Shown here piece after piece: positions 27,084 through 36,597 of a stretch of DNA of 64,000 nt (within the stretch, counting starts at the first letter, position 1; every line of letters starts with the position of its first letter). Both the position numbers and the translations under genes were made by a program. The DNA is taken from contig NZ_CABPTY010000001.1 in the NCBI RefSeq assembly GCF_902460415.1, positions 304,655 to 368,654 on the forward strand, given 5' to 3'. This stretch comes from Campylobacter_A concisus_Y. Lineage in GTDB: Bacteria; Campylobacterota; Campylobacteria; Campylobacterales; Campylobacteraceae. The notes beneath the pieces are model-generated. The model ran no database searches. It saw nothing but the letters and a program-made list of their open reading frames with translations, and was not told the DNA's origin.

Positions 27084-29924
27084 TTACGCCTTTTCTATGC
27101 GGCATAGACCGCTTTTGGTTTCGGGGATTTGAGTGACTATATCGTAGCCGTAGTTAGCGACGGTATTTGCGCTCTCGCCTACCGCATAAGGCTTGGTGCC
27201 TTCTGGGAAATTACCAGTCATATCGATGCCTTGCATGTATCCAGCCCAGTGAAACGGCAAGAATATAGTATCTAGTTTGACCGACGGTACGACTCTAGCT
27301 CGTACCTTGATTTTCGTGCCTTCAGGCGAATGAATCCATACGAAATCCCAGTTTTTAATGCCGTGTTTAGCCGCAAGCTCAGGATGGATATCCGCAAACA
27401 TCTCAGGCGTGATACGCGATAGATACATACTAGCGCGTGTCTCCATACCCGCGCCGCTAAAGTTTACAAGGCGTCCCGTAGTCAAATTTATCGGGAATTC
27501 TTTCGAGAAGTCCTTACTTAGCTGCAAGCTCTTGTATTTCGTAAATACGCGGTAGTGATTCGGCTTATCCTCAAAGCTCGGATACTTCTGCGCAAGGTCT
27601 TGGCGAGGCGTATGTAGCGGCTCTCTGTGCTGCGGTATCTGATCGACGAAGGTCCAAACTACCGCTCTAGCTCTTGCGTTGCCGTACGGTGCAATACCCT
27701 TTTCCATACATTTTTCTGCGATTATACCGCTACCGTCCGTGGCCCAAGTAGCGCCCATTTTTTCGCGCTCTTCATCCGTTAGCTTGATGCCTAGTATCTT
27801 TTCTATGTTATCTTTTTTGATCTCCGGATATCCGCCGCTTTGCGCTCCGCCTACAGGCGCGCTACCGTCGCCAGATAGCTGATTTACGCCGTTATGCTCT
27901 AGGCCGAAGCGGTTTCTAAAGCCCATACCGCCTTGCATTACCGGTCTACTTATATCGTATAAATTTGGACTGCCAGGGTGTTTTTCCGTCCAGCAAGGCC
28001 ACGGCAAGCCGTAGTATTCGCCCGCTACCTCGGTGCCCTCTTTGCCCATTAGCGTTTTTTCGTCAAATTTATCCCAGTTAGCCTGATGGCGTTTTAGACG
28101 CTCCGGAGTCCAGCCGGTTAGACCGATGCTTTTTACGATACTAGCGATCTCGCGAGTGGCTGCTTCAGGCCACTCGATCTTGCCCTCGGAGTCTCTGATC
28201 GTGCGAGTTAGCTCGTCATAGTAGCCTAGCCTTTTGGCAAGCTCAAATAAAATTTCGTGATCTGGCATACTCTCAAACAGAGGCTCTACGACCTGGCTTC
28301 TCCACTGACCGCTACGGTTTGTCGCTACGACCGTGCCGCTGGTTTCAAACTGCGTCGCTGCAGGCAGTAGATAGACGCCGTCTTTTTTGTCTGTTATAAC
28401 GCCGGCGTCGTTTACAAAAGGATCAAGCAACACCAAAAGCTCAAGGCCGTCAAGGCCCTCTTGTACTTTTGCTTGTTGTGCGGTAGAGGTGATGCCGTTG
28501 CCTATGACGATTAGGGCTTTTAGGCTATCGCCTGCGTTTTCAACCGGGTCATTGCCGTTTTTGCCGTCAAGTACGCCTGCCCACCAGCGAGCTAGGGTAA
28601 ATCCCGGCTTAAACATCCATTCAGGTTTTATAAAGTTACCTTGCAACCACTCGTAGTCTACTTTCCACATTTTAGCGAAGTATTTCCACGTGGCTTCGTT
28701 TTTAGCGTAGTATCCAGGCAGGCTATCTGGCGCGTTTGCCATATCGCTGGCGCCTTGGACGTTGTCGTGACCGCGCAGGATGTTGCAGCCGCCGCCTGAT
28801 ACGCCCATATTTCCCAGTACTAGTTGCAGGATCGGAGCGATACGAGTGTTTGAGCTGCCTATGGTGTGCTGAGTTAGACCCATCGCCCAAACGACCGATC
28901 CAGGGCGGTTTTTAGCGTAAACTTCCGTTATCTCTTTTAGCGTCGCAGCCGGTACTCCGGTTACGTCTTCGACCACTTCTGGCGTCCACTTTGCAGCCTC
29001 TTTGCGGATCTCGTCGATGCCGTACGTGCGGTCATCTATAAATTTCTTATCTTCCCAACCGTTTTCAAAGATGAGATTCATCATGCCATACATGAAAGGT
29101 ATGTCCGTGCCCGGGCGAATTTGAGCAAAATAATCAGCCTTTGCAGCAGTTCTCGTGTATCTTGGATCGACAACGATCAGCTTTGCGCCGTTATTTTCCT
29201 TCGCTTTTAGAAAATGCCTAAATCCCACCGGGTGGTTTACAGCCGGATTTGCGCCGATTATAAAGATAGACTTCGCGTTTTGGATATCTCCAAGGTGATT
29301 AGTCATAGCTCCATAACCCCACGTATTCGCCACACCGGCGACTGTTGCGCTATGTCAAATTCTAGCTTGGTGATCTAGGTTGTTTGTCCCAAACATCGCG
29401 GAAAATTTGCTGATGTAGTAGCTTTGTTCGTTGCAATCTTTTGCAGAGCCTAGAAACATCACTTGTTCAGGGTTTTTCTCGCGATACGCTTTTAATTTGG
29501 CGCCGATCTCGTCAAGCGCGTCTTTGTAGCTGATGCGTTTCCATTTGCCGCCTACTTTTTTCATCGGGTATTTCACGCGGCAGTGAGAGCGCACCATATC
29601 GATGACGTCGCTGCCCTTACAGCAGTGGCCGCCCGCGCTTACCGGGTGATCTTGGGCTACTTCTTGGCGTACCCAAACGCCGTTTTCTACCTCGGCGCGC
29701 ACTCCGCATCCAACGGAGCAAACCGTACAAACGGTTTTTACGATTTTAGAGTTTGGAAACGGATTTGCCATTTCTTCTTTTGTGGCGCTTCTAGTTACAC
29801 CGCTAGCAGCCAGCCCGCTCATGCCGCCCGCTACGCCTGCTAGCGCGGCCATTTTTAAAAACGATCTTCGCCCGACTGCGTTTGAGTGGGGCATAAGACG
29901 TAAATTTGCCTCAGACATATTCAT
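27084..29924 (-). CDS. fdhA: Periplasmic formate dehydrogenase large subunit, selenocysteine-containing
   Basis: 946 residues read through an in-frame TGA at codon 190 (29357-29355), in DHQARI-U-HSATV. It has a Tat signal (GRRSFLKMAALAGVAGG) at residues ~18-35, so the mature enzyme is periplasmic. A [4Fe-4S] site (CTVCSVGC plus HCCKG) follows, then the Mo/W-bis-MGD domains. In C. jejuni, formate dehydrogenase activity depends on tungstate uptake by Tup, and a Tup system lies 2 kb upstream here. Third gene of the operon TorD-like - small Tat protein - fdhA - fdhB. Confidence 0.95.
29327..29357 (-). promoter_or_regulatory. Candidate SECIS hairpin of fdhA
   Basis: On the minus strand TCGCC/GGCGA form a 5-bp stem (29327-29341) around GGTGT. 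The loop begins 18 bases after the TGA (29357-29355), the spacing used in fdhF. The loop differs from that of fdhF but resembles the one in selW. Confidence 0.65.
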
Positions 29925-29941
29925 CCTTTCTTAAATTTTAT

Positions 29942-30118
29942 TTATTTCGCTTGTTCGTAGTATAGATCCCAGTTTTTGCTTCTTTTATAAAGCACTTCGG
30001 TCTTTTTGCTTTTACCGTATTTTAGGTTTGACGCCGCTGCCGTTGCTACTCCGGCCGTAGCCGCTGCCGCGCCGACTAGCCCCGCCTTTTTTAAAAATTC
30101 TCGCCTATTTTTTTGCAT
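29942..30118 (-). CDS. Small Tat-signal protein of the formate dehydrogenase locus
   Basis: A 58-residue protein starting MQKNRREFLKKAGLVG, a twin-arginine signal, followed by an Ala-rich hydrophobic stretch and a short basic/aromatic tail (LYKRSKNWDLYYEQ). It matches the idea of the 'formate dehydrogenase region TAT target' family, whose function is not known. It begins inside the end of the TorD-like gene (14-base overlap) and ends 18 bases before fdhA, so it is part of the operon. Confidence 0.85.
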   Translation of the reverse strand: MQKNRREFLKKAGLVGAAAATAGVATAAASNLKYGKSKKTEVLYKRSKNWDLYYEQAK

Positions 30119-30830
30119 TTTCTTCCTCCATAGCTTTTATCTTTCTCACTCGGTTTTTTTGTCTTCTTATGGCCTCAGATCTTGAAACTCCGTCCAAAGT
30201 CTTTTTGTTTTTGCCTTGATTTATAGGACGCGGCGCGCTTAAAACTACGCGCTCAAACTCTATAAATCCTTGCAAAAGCACTGCGACGTCTTTATAAATT
30301 TCGCTGCTTTCGTGGTTAAAAAGATCATTTATAAACTCGTCGATGTTTGGGTTTATGATCTCTTTAAAAAGCTGCTCCTCAAGCTCGCCGTATAGCTCCT
30401 GCTCGCTCTCTCGCGCGATAAATTCGCTCATCAGCGCAAACACGAAGCCCACGTTGTCTTCGTTTTCTTTAAATTTAGCCTCGTCGCGCCTAATGTCTGT
30501 GCGGGCTAAAATTTTACGCACTTTTGCGCAGGCGTGTCCGACTTCGTAGCCCTCGTCGTAGTAGGACAGCGAGTTTCTAAGCGGACTTGGCAGAGCGTGG
30601 AAAATTTCATCGAATTCATCCGCTAAATTTTGCGAATTTTTCTCGTCGAATTTTGCCTGTATGCGCATTATCGCGTCGGCCGATTCCTCGTTTAGAGCGT
30701 GCGCCGAGGCAAGGCCTAGCATCGCGTTTACGCCGCTAAATCTATCGGCTTCTTGGCTAAAAACGAAAAAACGCGAAAATAGCGAGTAGTAAAGCCCACG
30801 TCCCGCCGCAAATTCGCCCTTGCTAGTCAT
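30105..30830 (-). CDS. TorD/DmsD-family chaperone for formate dehydrogenase
   Basis: A 241-residue, mostly helical cytoplasmic protein. RGLYYSLFSRFF at the start and LPSPLRNSLSYYDEGYEVGH in the middle are typical of the TorD fold. Such chaperones bind the Tat signal of a molybdo- or tungstoenzyme until the cofactor is inserted. As first gene of the fdh operon its client is most likely FdhA. The C-terminal ~45 residues are basic. An AAGGAAGG site precedes the ATG. Confidence 0.85.
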   Translation of the reverse strand: MTSKGEFAAGRGLYYSLFSRFFVFSQEADRFSGVNAMLGLASAHALNEESADAIMRIQAKFDEKNSQNLADEFDEIFHALPSPLRNSLSYYDEGYEVGHACAKVRKILARTDIRRDEAKFKENEDNVGFVFALMSEFIARESEQELYGELEEQLFKEIINPNIDEFINDLFNHESSEIYKDVAVLLQGFIEFERVVLSAPRPINQGKNKKTLDGVSRSEAIRRQKNRVRKIKAMEEENAKK

Positions 30831-30882
30831 CGCCTTCCTTTATCATTTTTGTCTATTTTTTGAGATTTTTCTCGATTGTGAA

Positions 30883-30888
30883 ACTATA
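30883..30888 (-). promoter_or_regulatory. Possible -10 box of the fdhA operon
   Basis: On the minus strand TATAGT lies about 52 bases upstream of the TorD-like start, and about 76 bases downstream of the centre of the palindromic site. That spacing is close to the 72 bases at fdhF. The hexamer alone is weak evidence. Confidence 0.35.
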
Positions 30889-30952
30889 CTACTTTTTGGC
30901 TTATTTCTTATACTTAAAAAAAAATAAATTAAAAAAATTAATATACGCTTAA

Positions 30953-30971
30953 ATGTGCCTTAATTGCATAT
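30953..30971. promoter_or_regulatory. Palindromic operator upstream of the fdhA operon
   Basis: ATGTGC-CTTAATT-GCATAT, differing in one arm base from the fdhF and fdhD sites. The right half extends to GCATATTACTT, identical to fdhF over 11 bases. It sits ~130 bases before the TorD-like start in the 300-base gap to tupC. The remaining bases of that gap (30831-31130) hold no gene. Confidence 0.65.
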
Positions 30972-31130
30972 TACTTGTAGCGAATTTTAAGGGATAAAAG
31001 AAATATGAAATTTACACATATATCTTACATTTACGCTTCATTTTGATATTTACTTTTAACTCGGCTATTTTAACGGGCGTTAAATGAGCCTAAATTTAAA
31101 ACCGGGAGCGAAATTTGCAAAATTTGAGGC

Positions 31131-32084
31131 TCATTCAAGCCCCAAAAACGCTCCTTCGTCAAATTTAAAATAAATCCTCTCGCCGATATTAAATTTTTGA
31201 GAATTGGGTGCCAGAGTTTTTATCAAAAGATCGCCGATTTTGATTTTTACCAAAAGCTCTTTGCCAAGATAGAGCGAAACCGAGTGCAAGATGCCCTCAA
31301 GATAGCCTTCTATCAGCGTTTTGCTTAGCGTTATTTTACTTGGATTTACGGCGATCTTTACGGCGTTACGTAAATTTTGCGGTAAATTTACGCTCGCGTT
31401 TTCGTCAAATTTTAAAACCCCGTCCCGCGTGTCGAATATATTTTTGTACTCGAATTCGCACACGCGACCTTTGTGCAAAAAGACGTTTTCTTCGGCGATG
31501 GCGGTTAGCCATTTGTCGTCGTGGCTAGCGATCACAAAGCCGCAGCCGTATCTTTGCCGCATGTAAAGCACCGCCTTGCCAAACAGCTTTGACGTGCCCA
31601 CGTCCACGCTATTTGTCGGCTCGTCGAGTAGATAAAGACGCGATCTAAGCGCCAAATTTAACGCAAAGCTAACGCGCTGCGTCTGTCCGGAGCTAAGCTC
31701 AAAGTGACGCTTGTTTAAAAAACTCTCGTCAAGCCCGACCAAATTTAACGCCTCGCTCGCTCGCTCGTCAAATTCCCCCAGCACTCCGCGGCTTTTTAAA
31801 ACGGCTCTAAAATTTTCCCTCACGGAGCGTTTTAAAAGCGCGGGCTCTGGCAACAAAACGCTAACGTCGCGCAGTAAATTTAGACTAGGCGCGCTGCTTT
31901 CCCACAGCCGCACCTCGCCGCTAGTTGGCTTTTGTAAAAACGACATTACACGCATCAGCGTGCTTTTGCCGCTGCCGTTGCTGCCCGTTAGCGCGGTGAT
32001 TTTGGTAACGTCGATATCAAGGCGCGGGATGTTTAAAATCTCGCTCGCGCCGTAGTTTAGGCGTAAATTTCTAACGTTTATCAC
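31131..32084 (-). CDS. tupC: Tungstate ABC transporter ATP-binding protein
   Basis: 317 residues: Walker A GSNGSGKST (~36), ABC signature LSSGQTQR, Walker B LYLLDEPTN, then a C-terminal regulatory extension of ~75 residues (from about KIAVNPSKITLSKTLIEG) resembling a TOBE-type domain that could bind oxyanion. Energises TupB at the inner membrane. It follows tupB after 94 bases. Assignment to tungstate rather than molybdate rests on the partner TupA. Confidence 0.9.
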   Translation of the reverse strand: MINVRNLRLNYGASEILNIPRLDIDVTKITALTGSNGSGKSTLMRVMSFLQKPTSGEVRLWESSAPSLNLLRDVSVLLPEPALLKRSVRENFRAVLKSRGVLGEFDERASEALNLVGLDESFLNKRHFELSSGQTQRVSFALNLALRSRLYLLDEPTNSVDVGTSKLFGKAVLYMRQRYGCGFVIASHDDKWLTAIAEENVFLHKGRVCEFEYKNIFDTRDGVLKFDENASVNLPQNLRNAVKIAVNPSKITLSKTLIEGYLEGILHSVSLYLGKELLVKIKIGDLLIKTLAPNSQKFNIGERIYFKFDEGAFLGLE

Positions 32085-32178
32085 TTTGCGCCTTTACCGT
32101 TAAATTTAAACAAAGGGCTCAAATTTGACGCGCCCAGCCCGCTTTTTGCGATCGTAAAATTTCTAAATTTATCAAATT

Positions 32179-32871
32179 TCATCTATCAAGCCTTTTTAGC
32201 GCATGTATCGCCAAATTTACTGCAAATGCGATAAAAATAAGTACCAAAGCTAGCGCGATACCCATCGCAAACTCGCCCTTGTTCGTCTCCAGCGACACCG
32301 CAGTCGTGATCGTGCGGGTAAAATATTTGATATTTCCGCCGATCATCATCGCCACGCCCACCTCAGCCACGATGCGCCCGTACGCCGTCGCTACGACCAC
32401 CATCAGAGCATACCTTAGCTCGTAAAGCACGCAGCCAACTAGCCGCGGCGCGCTCAGGCGTAAATTTAAGATCGTTAGATAGTGTTTTTTGTCCATATTT
32501 TCCACGACGCTAGCGCTTAGCGAGATGATGATAGGTAGTGCTAGCACAAACTGCCCCAGCATCACGGCTTTTAGCGTAAAAAGCAGTCCAAACTCGCCAA
32601 ACGGACCGTTTCGCGTGATAAATGCGTACAAAATAAGCCCGATCGCGACCGTCGGCATCGCAAGCGCCGTATCGCTGAGCAGTCTCAAAATCCTGCGCCC
32701 TTTAAAATCGTAAAATCCCAGCGTAAATCCTAGCGGAAAACCGACTAAAATCGCAAAAAATATCGAAACGCTTGAAGTGTAAAGCGTCGCCCTGATCGCC
32801 GAATACGTCTCCTCATCGCCGCTAAAAAGCAGCCTAAAGGCCTCTAAAAATCCGTTTAGTAGAAAGTCCAA
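32179..32871 (-). CDS. tupB: Tungstate ABC transporter permease
   Basis: A 230-residue inner-membrane permease with about five to six hydrophobic segments and the binding-protein-dependent loop VAEVGVAMMIGGN (EAA-like) that contacts TupC. It is divergent from tupA with only 72 bases between starts, which contain the palindromic operator. The start gives a normal N-terminus (FLLNGFLEAFRLLF). Confidence 0.9.
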   Translation of the reverse strand: MDFLLNGFLEAFRLLFSGDEETYSAIRATLYTSSVSIFFAILVGFPLGFTLGFYDFKGRRILRLLSDTALAMPTVAIGLILYAFITRNGPFGEFGLLFTLKAVMLGQFVLALPIIISLSASVVENMDKKHYLTILNLRLSAPRLVGCVLYELRYALMVVVATAYGRIVAEVGVAMMIGGNIKYFTRTITTAVSLETNKGEFAMGIALALVLIFIAFAVNLAIHALKRLDR

Positions 32872-32906
32872 ATATTATTTCTCCGTATGTTTATATGGTT
32901 AATTTA

Positions 32907-32925
32907 ATATGCTATAATAGCATAC
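32907..32925. promoter_or_regulatory. Operator with embedded -10 box between tupA and tupB
   Basis: ATATGC-TATAATA-GCATAC fits the palindrome seen at the formate dehydrogenase genes. Its 7-base centre contains TATAAT (32913-32918), the likely tupA -10 box, and reads TATTAT on the other strand, a possible tupB -10. A protein bound here would block both promoters, so repression by the ModE-like protein when tungstate or molybdate is plentiful is the simple reading. Confidence 0.75.
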
Positions 32926-32943
32926 TTTAAAAAAAGGAGAAAA

Positions 32944-33762
32944 ATGAAAAAAGTAATATTAGGCTCGCTAATCGCGAGCGTTTTGGCGTTTGCAGGCGAT
33001 AGCGAACTCATCATGGCAACTACAACCAGCACCGATAACACGGGGCTACTAGACGCGATCTATCCTGCGTATAAGGCAAAAACAGGCGTCGATATCAAAT
33101 GGACCGCCGTAGGCACTGGAGCAGCTTTAAAACTAGGCGAAAACTGCGATGCGGACATACTTTTCGTGCATTCGCCAAAGGTTGAGAAAGAATTCGTAGA
33201 AAAAGGCTTTGGCGTCGAGAGAAAACCCGTAATGTACAATGACTTCGTCGTTATCGCTGATAAATCAATCGCTGATAAATTTAAAGGTAAAGATATAAAA
33301 GAGAGCTTTGAGCTGATCAAAAAAGAGAATATCAAATTTTTCTCTCGCGGCGATAAATCAGGCACAGACAATAAAGAAAAAGGCATCTGGAAAAAGATCG
33401 CTGGTGAAGTCCCTGAAAAAGACGGCTGGTATATGCAAACAGGCCAAGGTATGCTAGCTACGATAAATGCTGCTGCTGAGCAAAAAGGCGTTACATTTAC
33501 TGATCGTGGTACTTACATTAAATATGAAGCAAACCAAAAAGGTCATCCTGAGATGGTCATCATCAACGAGGGCGACAACGATCTTAAAAACTTCTACTCT
33601 CTAATCGCAGTAAATCCAAAACACTGCCCTAAAACTGACATCGAAAATGCAGAGAAATTTATAAAATGGGCGACGAGCGAAGAGGGTCAGAAATTTATCG
33701 GCGACTTTAAGCTGCTAGATAAGCCGCTTTTCACGCCTGACGCGAATACTCGCAAAAACTAA
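32944..33762 (+). CDS. tupA: Tungstate ABC transporter substrate-binding protein
   Basis: 272 residues with a signal peptide (MKKVILGSLIASVLAFAG, cut near residue 18). The mature start ATTTSTDNTGLLD is the TupA oxyanion-binding loop, different from ModA. VGTGAAL and FSRGDKSGT fit the periplasmic-binding fold. It captures tungstate in the periplasm for TupB and TupC. A strong AAGGAGA site precedes the ATG. Two hairpins follow the stop. Confidence 0.95.
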   Translation: MKKVILGSLIASVLAFAGDSELIMATTTSTDNTGLLDAIYPAYKAKTGVDIKWTAVGTGAALKLGENCDADILFVHSPKVEKEFVEKGFGVERKPVMYNDFVVIADKSIADKFKGKDIKESFELIKKENIKFFSRGDKSGTDNKEKGIWKKIAGEVPEKDGWYMQTGQGMLATINAAAEQKGVTFTDRGTYIKYEANQKGHPEMVIINEGDNDLKNFYSLIAVNPKHCPKTDIENAEKFIKWATSEEGQKFIGDFKLLDKPLFTPDANTRKN

Positions 33763-33773
33763 TTTTATTTACG

Positions 33774-33809
33774 CGCAAATTTGAGCCGAATTTATGGCTT
33801 AAATTTGCG
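33774..33809 (+). repeat. 14-bp hairpin after tupA
   Basis: CGCAAATTTGAGCC pairs with GGCTTAAATTTGCG (one G-T) around 8 bases. There is no T-run, so it probably protects the 3' end or works with the terminator just after it. Confidence 0.5.
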
Positions 33810-33815
33810 TGATTC

Positions 33816-33837
33816 GGGTGCACTTTGCGCCCTTTTT
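33816..33837 (+). terminator. Rho-independent terminator of tupA
   Basis: GGGTGCA and TGCGCCC form a 7-bp stem (one T-G) around CTT, followed by five T. The T-run touches the end of the convergent orphan gene. Confidence 0.8.
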
Positions 33838-35038
33838 ATAAATCAAATTTAAACTCTCCGACGTTATTTTTAAACGTCTCAAAACATTTATTACTAACAA
33901 CTTCGTCTTTAGTGTATGCTTGATATAATTTTAGTAATTCTAAAGTCGTTATTATTAATATACCTTCACTTTTTGCATAGCTTATTTGATTGGCATGTAT
34001 CGGCTCCCTTTTGCCAGGCTCTATGTCGCGTTGAGGGTTAACTATTAGCAGGCCTTTTACATTGCCAGGAGACTTGGTATCGTCTTCGGCTATTAAATCA
34101 GTTACATGTTTCTTGCACTGTGCTATATTGCTATTTTTGACGTTTGTATTTATTCCCTTTATCTCTACCATAAAGTTAACATCTTCAAATTCGAATCTAA
34201 AATCTTCTTTTTTCACATCTATAAAATGACTGTCTGTTAGTTTGAAAATATCTACTAAAATTTCCTTCACTACACCAACTAGCTCATCTCCTGTTGAATA
34301 TAGGATTGATTTGAATTTATTATTTTTATCAATTTGCCTATCTATATCTTCAATTTGCCGATATATATCCAATAATTTGTTGCGTTTGTTTTTCAGCATT
34401 ACATCATCGAAATACTCAAAACCATTAAACCAATCAGGAACATCGGATTTTTGGAATCTAGAAACAATAAATGATACTAAAATTTCTAAATCATTAGTTG
34501 CGTTTTTGATAAAAAGAGTAGTCGAATATAGCCTCTCATTATGTTTTACTATTGTGCTCTTACCTCCATTTGACCATTTGATAGTTTCGCCATCCACATT
34601 GTCAAATATAAAATCGGAATAAAAATTTTGCTCGTCTATGGTTGTTGTACTTATTTCATATCTCAACTTTATATTGGATAAAACTAGTGTAGACAATTCC
34701 TGGTTAACTTGCTTGAGAATATCTTTAATTGCAACGGTTTGATTTGTATAACATCCAGAATAGTGCACTGATACCTTTATATTTGTAGGCATTAGTATAA
34801 TAAATATACTTCTGTTTGAGTTTTTCATAATTCCTTTTAATGTTTTAAAGTGATAGACGGCCTCAGTGCACTTTTGGTATTCTGAGTTAAAACCCCATAA
34901 GTTGGAGTTATTTAAATCTATAACATTTATATCAAATTCATCAAAACTCTTAGGACGTTCAAAAGTGCTAATAGTACAAGATATGTGCGGATCATTTATT
35001 TTAAATATTGTGGAGTAAGATATTATTTGAATTTTCAT
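33836..35038 (-). CDS. Orphan protein with a C-terminal PD-(D/E)XK nuclease-like motif
   Basis: A 400-residue AT-rich gene unlike its G+C-rich neighbours. Residues ~275-300 read FRFEFEDVNFMVEIKG, a beta hairpin ending in the ExK pattern of restriction-like nucleases, and the following helix (AQCKKHVTDLI) and strand (VKGLLIVNP) fit that fold. The ending LIITTLELLKLYQAY also occurs in such proteins. The N-terminal ~230 residues are unrecognised, with a charged, possibly coiled, stretch near 218-245. It is monocistronic. It could be a stand-alone defence nuclease or part of a decayed element. Confidence 0.6.
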   Translation of the reverse strand: MKIQIISYSTIFKINDPHISCTISTFERPKSFDEFDINVIDLNNSNLWGFNSEYQKCTEAVYHFKTLKGIMKNSNRSIFIILMPTNIKVSVHYSGCYTNQTVAIKDILKQVNQELSTLVLSNIKLRYEISTTTIDEQNFYSDFIFDNVDGETIKWSNGGKSTIVKHNERLYSTTLFIKNATNDLEILVSFIVSRFQKSDVPDWFNGFEYFDDVMLKNKRNKLLDIYRQIEDIDRQIDKNNKFKSILYSTGDELVGVVKEILVDIFKLTDSHFIDVKKEDFRFEFEDVNFMVEIKGINTNVKNSNIAQCKKHVTDLIAEDDTKSPGNVKGLLIVNPQRDIEPGKREPIHANQISYAKSEGILIITTLELLKLYQAYTKDEVVSNKCFETFKNNVGEFKFDL

Positions 35039-35089
35039 TTATTATATTTCCTTAAACTTATTTACTTCCGTTTAACCACTATTGTAAAG

Positions 35090-36415
35090 CTAAATTTTCC
35101 CGCCAAACATCTCATACATCGCCTTTTCCTCACCCCAAAGCTCGCGGTGCTTTTTGATGCAGGATTTTATCGCACCAACTAGATATAGCACGTCTTGCTC
35201 GGTGTGCGTGTAGTGCAGGCTCACGCGCACGAAGCCGGGCTTGCTCTCAGGCATACGCCCCTCCTTGATACCCAGCAGATCGTGAGCGTACGGCCCCGCG
35301 CACATCACGCCCGCGCGCGTCTGGATACCGAAGTCGTTGCTAAGGCTCGCGGCGAAATCATAAGCCGAGACGCCGCGCACGTTAAACGAAATTATCGGCA
35401 GCCGCGGCGCGCCCTTTGGAGCATAGTTTATGATCTCGTCTATGCTATCAAGCTCTCTCTCAAAAAGCCGCGCTAGCTCGTCTTCGGCGCTTTTTATCCT
35501 CTCAAAGCCGACTTCGTTTCGCAGCGCATATGCCAAATTTGCCCGCATGAGCCCGGTGATAGGCGGCGTACCACCCTCCTCTAGCTGCTCGGGGTTTTTC
35601 AAAAATACGTGCCCTTCGCGGCTGGCGTAGGCGACCGTCCCGCCTGCGGCAAATGTCGGCACGTCGCTGTTAAGCAGCTCCTTTTTGATCGCCAAAAGCC
35701 CGCAGCTTGCAGGTCCGCCAAGTAACTTATGCGGCGAGAGGAAAATCGCATCGAAGTAATCGCAGTCTAAATTTGCGTGCGAGCTTAGCGCCGCGCAGTC
35801 AAAGGCGACGATGCCGCCCGCAGCTCTGATTAGCTCGCTGATCTTTTTATAGTCGCTAACGACGCCCGTGACGTTTGAGGCGGCGCTAAACGAGCCGATG
35901 ATACGGCGTCCGGCATTTAGCTTCAGGATGCGCTCAAGCGCTAGCAGATCGATCTCGCCGCCCTCGCTAAGCGGCACGCGCAGGTAGTCGCAAAGCCCCT
36001 CGCGAAAGCTAAGTTCGTTTGAGTGGTGTTCGTATGGCGAAACGAGCACGAGCGGAAGCTGCACGGCGCGTAAATTTGCCTCGCCGATCGCGCATCTGGT
36101 CGCAGGCGGCAGATATATGCCTAGTATCTCCTGAAATTTTTTGATCGCAGCCGTCGCGCCCTGTCCGCAAGCGATGAGACAAAACCGCTCGTCAAGCCCA
36201 AGTAGCTTTTTTAGGCTCTCTCGCGCGCCCTCGTAGCGCCGCTGCGTGATGATGGCGCTGGAGCTGCTGTCGGAGTGGGTGTTGGCGTAGGTTTTGAGGG
36301 CGTCTGCTATCTCGCGCTCTACGGGCTCATAAGCAAGCCCCGAAGCCGCGAAATCAAAATAATGCACGCCTTGTTTTAGGATGATATTTTTTCTTATTTC
36401 GTCTAAATTTGCCAT
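35090..36415 (-). CDS. Cysteine desulfurase-like PLP enzyme of the formate dehydrogenase cluster
   Basis: 441 residues, aminotransferase class V fold. The PLP lysine is in FLSPHKLLGG (~229), with the Asp/His pocket in FDCAALSSH. A cysteine in AGVMCAGP near residue 378 stands where SufS-type desulfurases hold the catalytic Cys. The enzyme would supply sulfur (or selenium) from cysteine. In E. coli IscS passes sulfur to FdhD for formate dehydrogenase; here the gene is third after fdhD, so that role is plausible. Very G+C-rich. The 179 bases upstream show no gene. Confidence 0.82.
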   Translation of the reverse strand: MANLDEIRKNIILKQGVHYFDFAASGLAYEPVEREIADALKTYANTHSDSSSSAIITQRRYEGARESLKKLLGLDERFCLIACGQGATAAIKKFQEILGIYLPPATRCAIGEANLRAVQLPLVLVSPYEHHSNELSFREGLCDYLRVPLSEGGEIDLLALERILKLNAGRRIIGSFSAASNVTGVVSDYKKISELIRAAGGIVAFDCAALSSHANLDCDYFDAIFLSPHKLLGGPASCGLLAIKKELLNSDVPTFAAGGTVAYASREGHVFLKNPEQLEEGGTPPITGLMRANLAYALRNEVGFERIKSAEDELARLFERELDSIDEIINYAPKGAPRLPIISFNVRGVSAYDFAASLSNDFGIQTRAGVMCAGPYAHDLLGIKEGRMPESKPGFVRVSLHYTHTEQDVLYLVGAIKSCIKKHRELWGEEKAMYEMFGGKI

Positions 36416-36597
36416 TTTTACTCTTTAAATTTGATGCGGTAATTATAGTAAATTTTCGCAAATTTGGGACTTTTGCGTTGGAAATGATTTAGTAAATTTG
36501 GAGATTAAATTTGAGCAAGCTAAATTTATCCGCAAGGCGGCAAATTTAACTTGATAAAGCACAGAAGCGCGAGTCACAGAGGCTCACGACCATTTTA

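Noticed and set aside
29334..29357. fdhA looks split into a 189-residue and a 749-residue piece
   Set aside because: The break is a TGA in the same frame at the selenocysteine position, and both pieces together make one normal FdhA.
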